Assembly: GCF_024758705.1 (NCBI RefSeq)
Contig: NZ_CP096971.1
Span: 3,625,501-3,689,500 of the forward strand
DNA from: Sphingomonas sp. SUN019
GTDB lineage: Bacteria; Pseudomonadota; Alphaproteobacteria; Sphingomonadales; Sphingomonadaceae
DNA: 64,000 nucleotides
Direction of reading: 5' to 3'
In this document: piece after piece, positions 62,684-64,000 of the stretch
Layout of the letters: each line of letters opens with the position of its first letter
Position numbering within the stretch: position 1 is the stretch's first letter
The notes under the pieces: generated by a model
Seen by the model: the letters and a program-made list of their open reading frames with translations, nothing else
What the model was told of the DNA's origin: nothing
The model's database searches: none
Position numbers and translations under genes: made by a program

Positions 62684-63881
62684 GGCAGAGGCTGCAACCG
62701 TCCCGCAACGGGTGAGCGATCTATTTCGGGGAATTGCGCTTGGCGCGGCGATGCTGCTGGGCGCGTGTTCGACGATCGTCCCGCGCGGCGCGGAGGGGCC
62801 ACGCGGCCCGGATCGTGTCGCGCCGCCGCCGGTGCGGCCCGACACGGGCGTCGATACAGGTGTGATCCGCGATTCGGCGCGCAACCGCGTCGCATTGCTG
62901 GTGCCGCTGTCGGGGCCGAATGCGGGCGTGGGGCAGAGCCTCGCCAACGCGACGATGCTCGCGTTGCTGGATACCAAAACCGAGAAGGTCCGCATCACCA
63001 ATTACGACACCGCGACCGGCGCAGCGGCGGCGGCGAGCCGCGCGATCGCCGACGGTGCGCAACTGATCCTGGGGCCGCTGCTGGCGGAGGATGTGCGGCA
63101 GGTCGCGCCGATCGCACGACAGGCGCGCGTGCCGGTGCTGGCGTTCTCCAACGATGTCAGCGTCGCGGGCGATGGCACCTATGTGATGGGCTATGCGCCG
63201 GCGCAGTCGATCGAGCGCGTCGTGACCTATGCCAAGGGTCGCGGCGTTACGAACTTCGGCGGGCTGGTCCCCAACGCTTTGTACGGCACGCGCGCATCGA
63301 CCGCGTTCCTGCGCGCGGTAGAGAGTGCGGGCGGTCGCGTCGTGGCGCTGCAAACCTATGACCGCGGCGGCGGGGCCTTGTCCGGCGCGGTGAGCCGCAT
63401 GGACAAGGACGCGCCATTCGACGGCGTGCTGATCGCCGACAGCGGGACGACCGCTGCGATGGCGGTGCCGTTGTTGCGACGCGCGAGTCCCAACACTCGC
63501 GTGCTGGGCACCGAATTGTGGAATTCGGAAGCGTCGATTGTCAGCAAGTCGTCGTTGAACGGCGCGTGGTTCGCGAGCGTGTCGGATACGCTCTACCGCC
63601 AGTATGCCGCGAAATATCGCGCGCGTTTCGGCAGCGCGCCGTACCGGTTGTCCAGCCTTGGCTACGACGCGGTGCTGCTCGCCGCGCGCATCTCGCGCGA
63701 CTGGCGCGTAGGCGCGGCGTTCCCCGAGGCGCGGTTGCGGTCGGGCGAGGGCTATGCCGGGATCGACGGCGCGTTCCGCTTCGGGCGCGACGGGGTGGCC
63801 GAACGCGCGCTGGAAGTGCAGGAGATTCGTGGCGGAACGACGGTGACGGTGTCGCCCGCGCCGGCGAATTTCGGGAAGTAG
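62682..63881 (+). CDS. LpoA-like penicillin-binding-protein activator lipoprotein
   Basis: 399 residues; AGAGG 6 nt before the ATG. Lipoprotein signal with lipobox LLGAC (Cys about 29), a Pro/Asp-rich linker, then a periplasmic-binding-protein-like fold (about 65-390) beginning VALLVPLSGPNAGVGQSL. This matches the C-terminal domain of LpoA / YraM, here without the N-terminal TPR domain, as in alphaproteobacteria. In E. coli LpoA sits beside rsmI and yraN (as here) and activates PBP1a. A similar role is inferred. Confidence 0.88.
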   Translation: MAEAATVPQRVSDLFRGIALGAAMLLGACSTIVPRGAEGPRGPDRVAPPPVRPDTGVDTGVIRDSARNRVALLVPLSGPNAGVGQSLANATMLALLDTKTEKVRITNYDTATGAAAAASRAIADGAQLILGPLLAEDVRQVAPIARQARVPVLAFSNDVSVAGDGTYVMGYAPAQSIERVVTYAKGRGVTNFGGLVPNALYGTRASTAFLRAVESAGGRVVALQTYDRGGGALSGAVSRMDKDAPFDGVLIADSGTTAAMAVPLLRRASPNTRVLGTELWNSEASIVSKSSLNGAWFASVSDTLYRQYAAKYRARFGSAPYRLSSLGYDAVLLAARISRDWRVGAAFPEARLRSGEGYAGIDGAFRFGRDGVAERALEVQEIRGGTTVTVSPAPANFGK

Positions 63882-63893
63882 CCAAAGTAAACC

Positions 63894-63999
63894 GTCGTCC
63901 CCGCGAAAGCGGGGATCCAAGGTGTTCGGCTTGCCGCAACATATCGCGGTGGCGTCGGTGAAGTTCGGCCATGGGTCCCCGCGTTCGCGGGGATGACGG
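63894..63999. repeat. Inverted repeat, CCCCGCGAAAGCGGGG type
   Basis: GTCGTCCCCGCGAAAGCGGG and GGGTCCCCGCGTTCGCGGGG-ATGAC lie about 70 bp apart at the right edge, after the lpoA-like gene. Same architecture as the elements at 4628 and 43419. Confidence 0.85.
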
Positions 64000-64000
64000 A

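Overview
The window is a GC-rich chromosomal segment of an alphaproteobacterium, most likely Sphingomonas or a close relative in the Sphingomonadaceae. The grounds are the cell-cycle regulator CtrA with a CtrA box and GANTC sites upstream, an atpHAGDC operon next to priA and xerC, the neighbourhood yciB-ftsY-mtaB / ffh-rpsP-rimM / trmD-rplS, and a cladal style of intergenic palindromes. The genus is inferred from overall character, not from a search. I saw no rRNA, tRNA, CRISPR array, insertion sequence or prophage.

1-8.6 kb: the 3' part of cheB and all of cheR (chemotaxis adaptation), a DMT exporter, a cell-wall amidase, the RNase P RNA gene, a J-domain protein, a ferredoxin-like protein whose tail is encoded by a palindromic repeat, and sufE. 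Then comes a phage-shock-protein (psp) locus. pspF is divergent. A sigma-54 promoter faces the other way and reads first into an unannotated-size 46-residue secreted peptide, then pspA, pspB and pspC, then five small membrane proteins whose C-terminal coiled coils resemble that of PspB. This expanded locus is the best candidate for a poorly described system here.

9.7-22.7 kb: sodB, yciB, ftsY, mtaB, a DUF924 gene, a GGDEF/EAL protein, then ffh-rpsP-rimM. The usual rpsP-rimM-trmD-rplS operon is split by about 3.2 kb holding a thioredoxin-reductase-like flavoprotein, a VapBC toxin-antitoxin pair and a serine hydrolase. The VapC, hydrolase, trmD and rplS reading frames overlap in a chain. A strong terminator follows rplS.

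22.7-29.0 kb: accessory in character. It holds BrnTA, a lipoprotein whose signal peptide is six copies of Leu-Pro-Leu from a 9-bp tandem repeat, a 0.7-kb stretch with no convincing gene, a DPP4-type peptidase, asd, and a FitAB-type toxin-antitoxin pair behind a perfect palindrome. Three different toxin-antitoxin pairs lie within 10 kb.

29-50 kb: a MarR-EmrA-EmrB multidrug efflux operon, a GFA-family protein, two hydrolases, an ACE-like M2 metallopeptidase, ctrA, a PerM-type transporter, a LysR/pirin/WrbA redox group, VanY, an RluA synthase, ArfB, a free-Met-sulfoxide reductase, Ada, and a tightly overlapping hydroxylase-sulfotransferase-enoyl-CoA hydratase operon.

50-64 kb: the F1 ATP synthase genes atpHAGDC, with a palindrome between atpD and atpC, then priA, a GAF-PAS-GGDEF protein, xerC, a DedA protein, gshB, yraN, rsmI and an LpoA-like lipoprotein. 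Several families of intergenic inverted repeats punctuate the window, mostly at gene ends.
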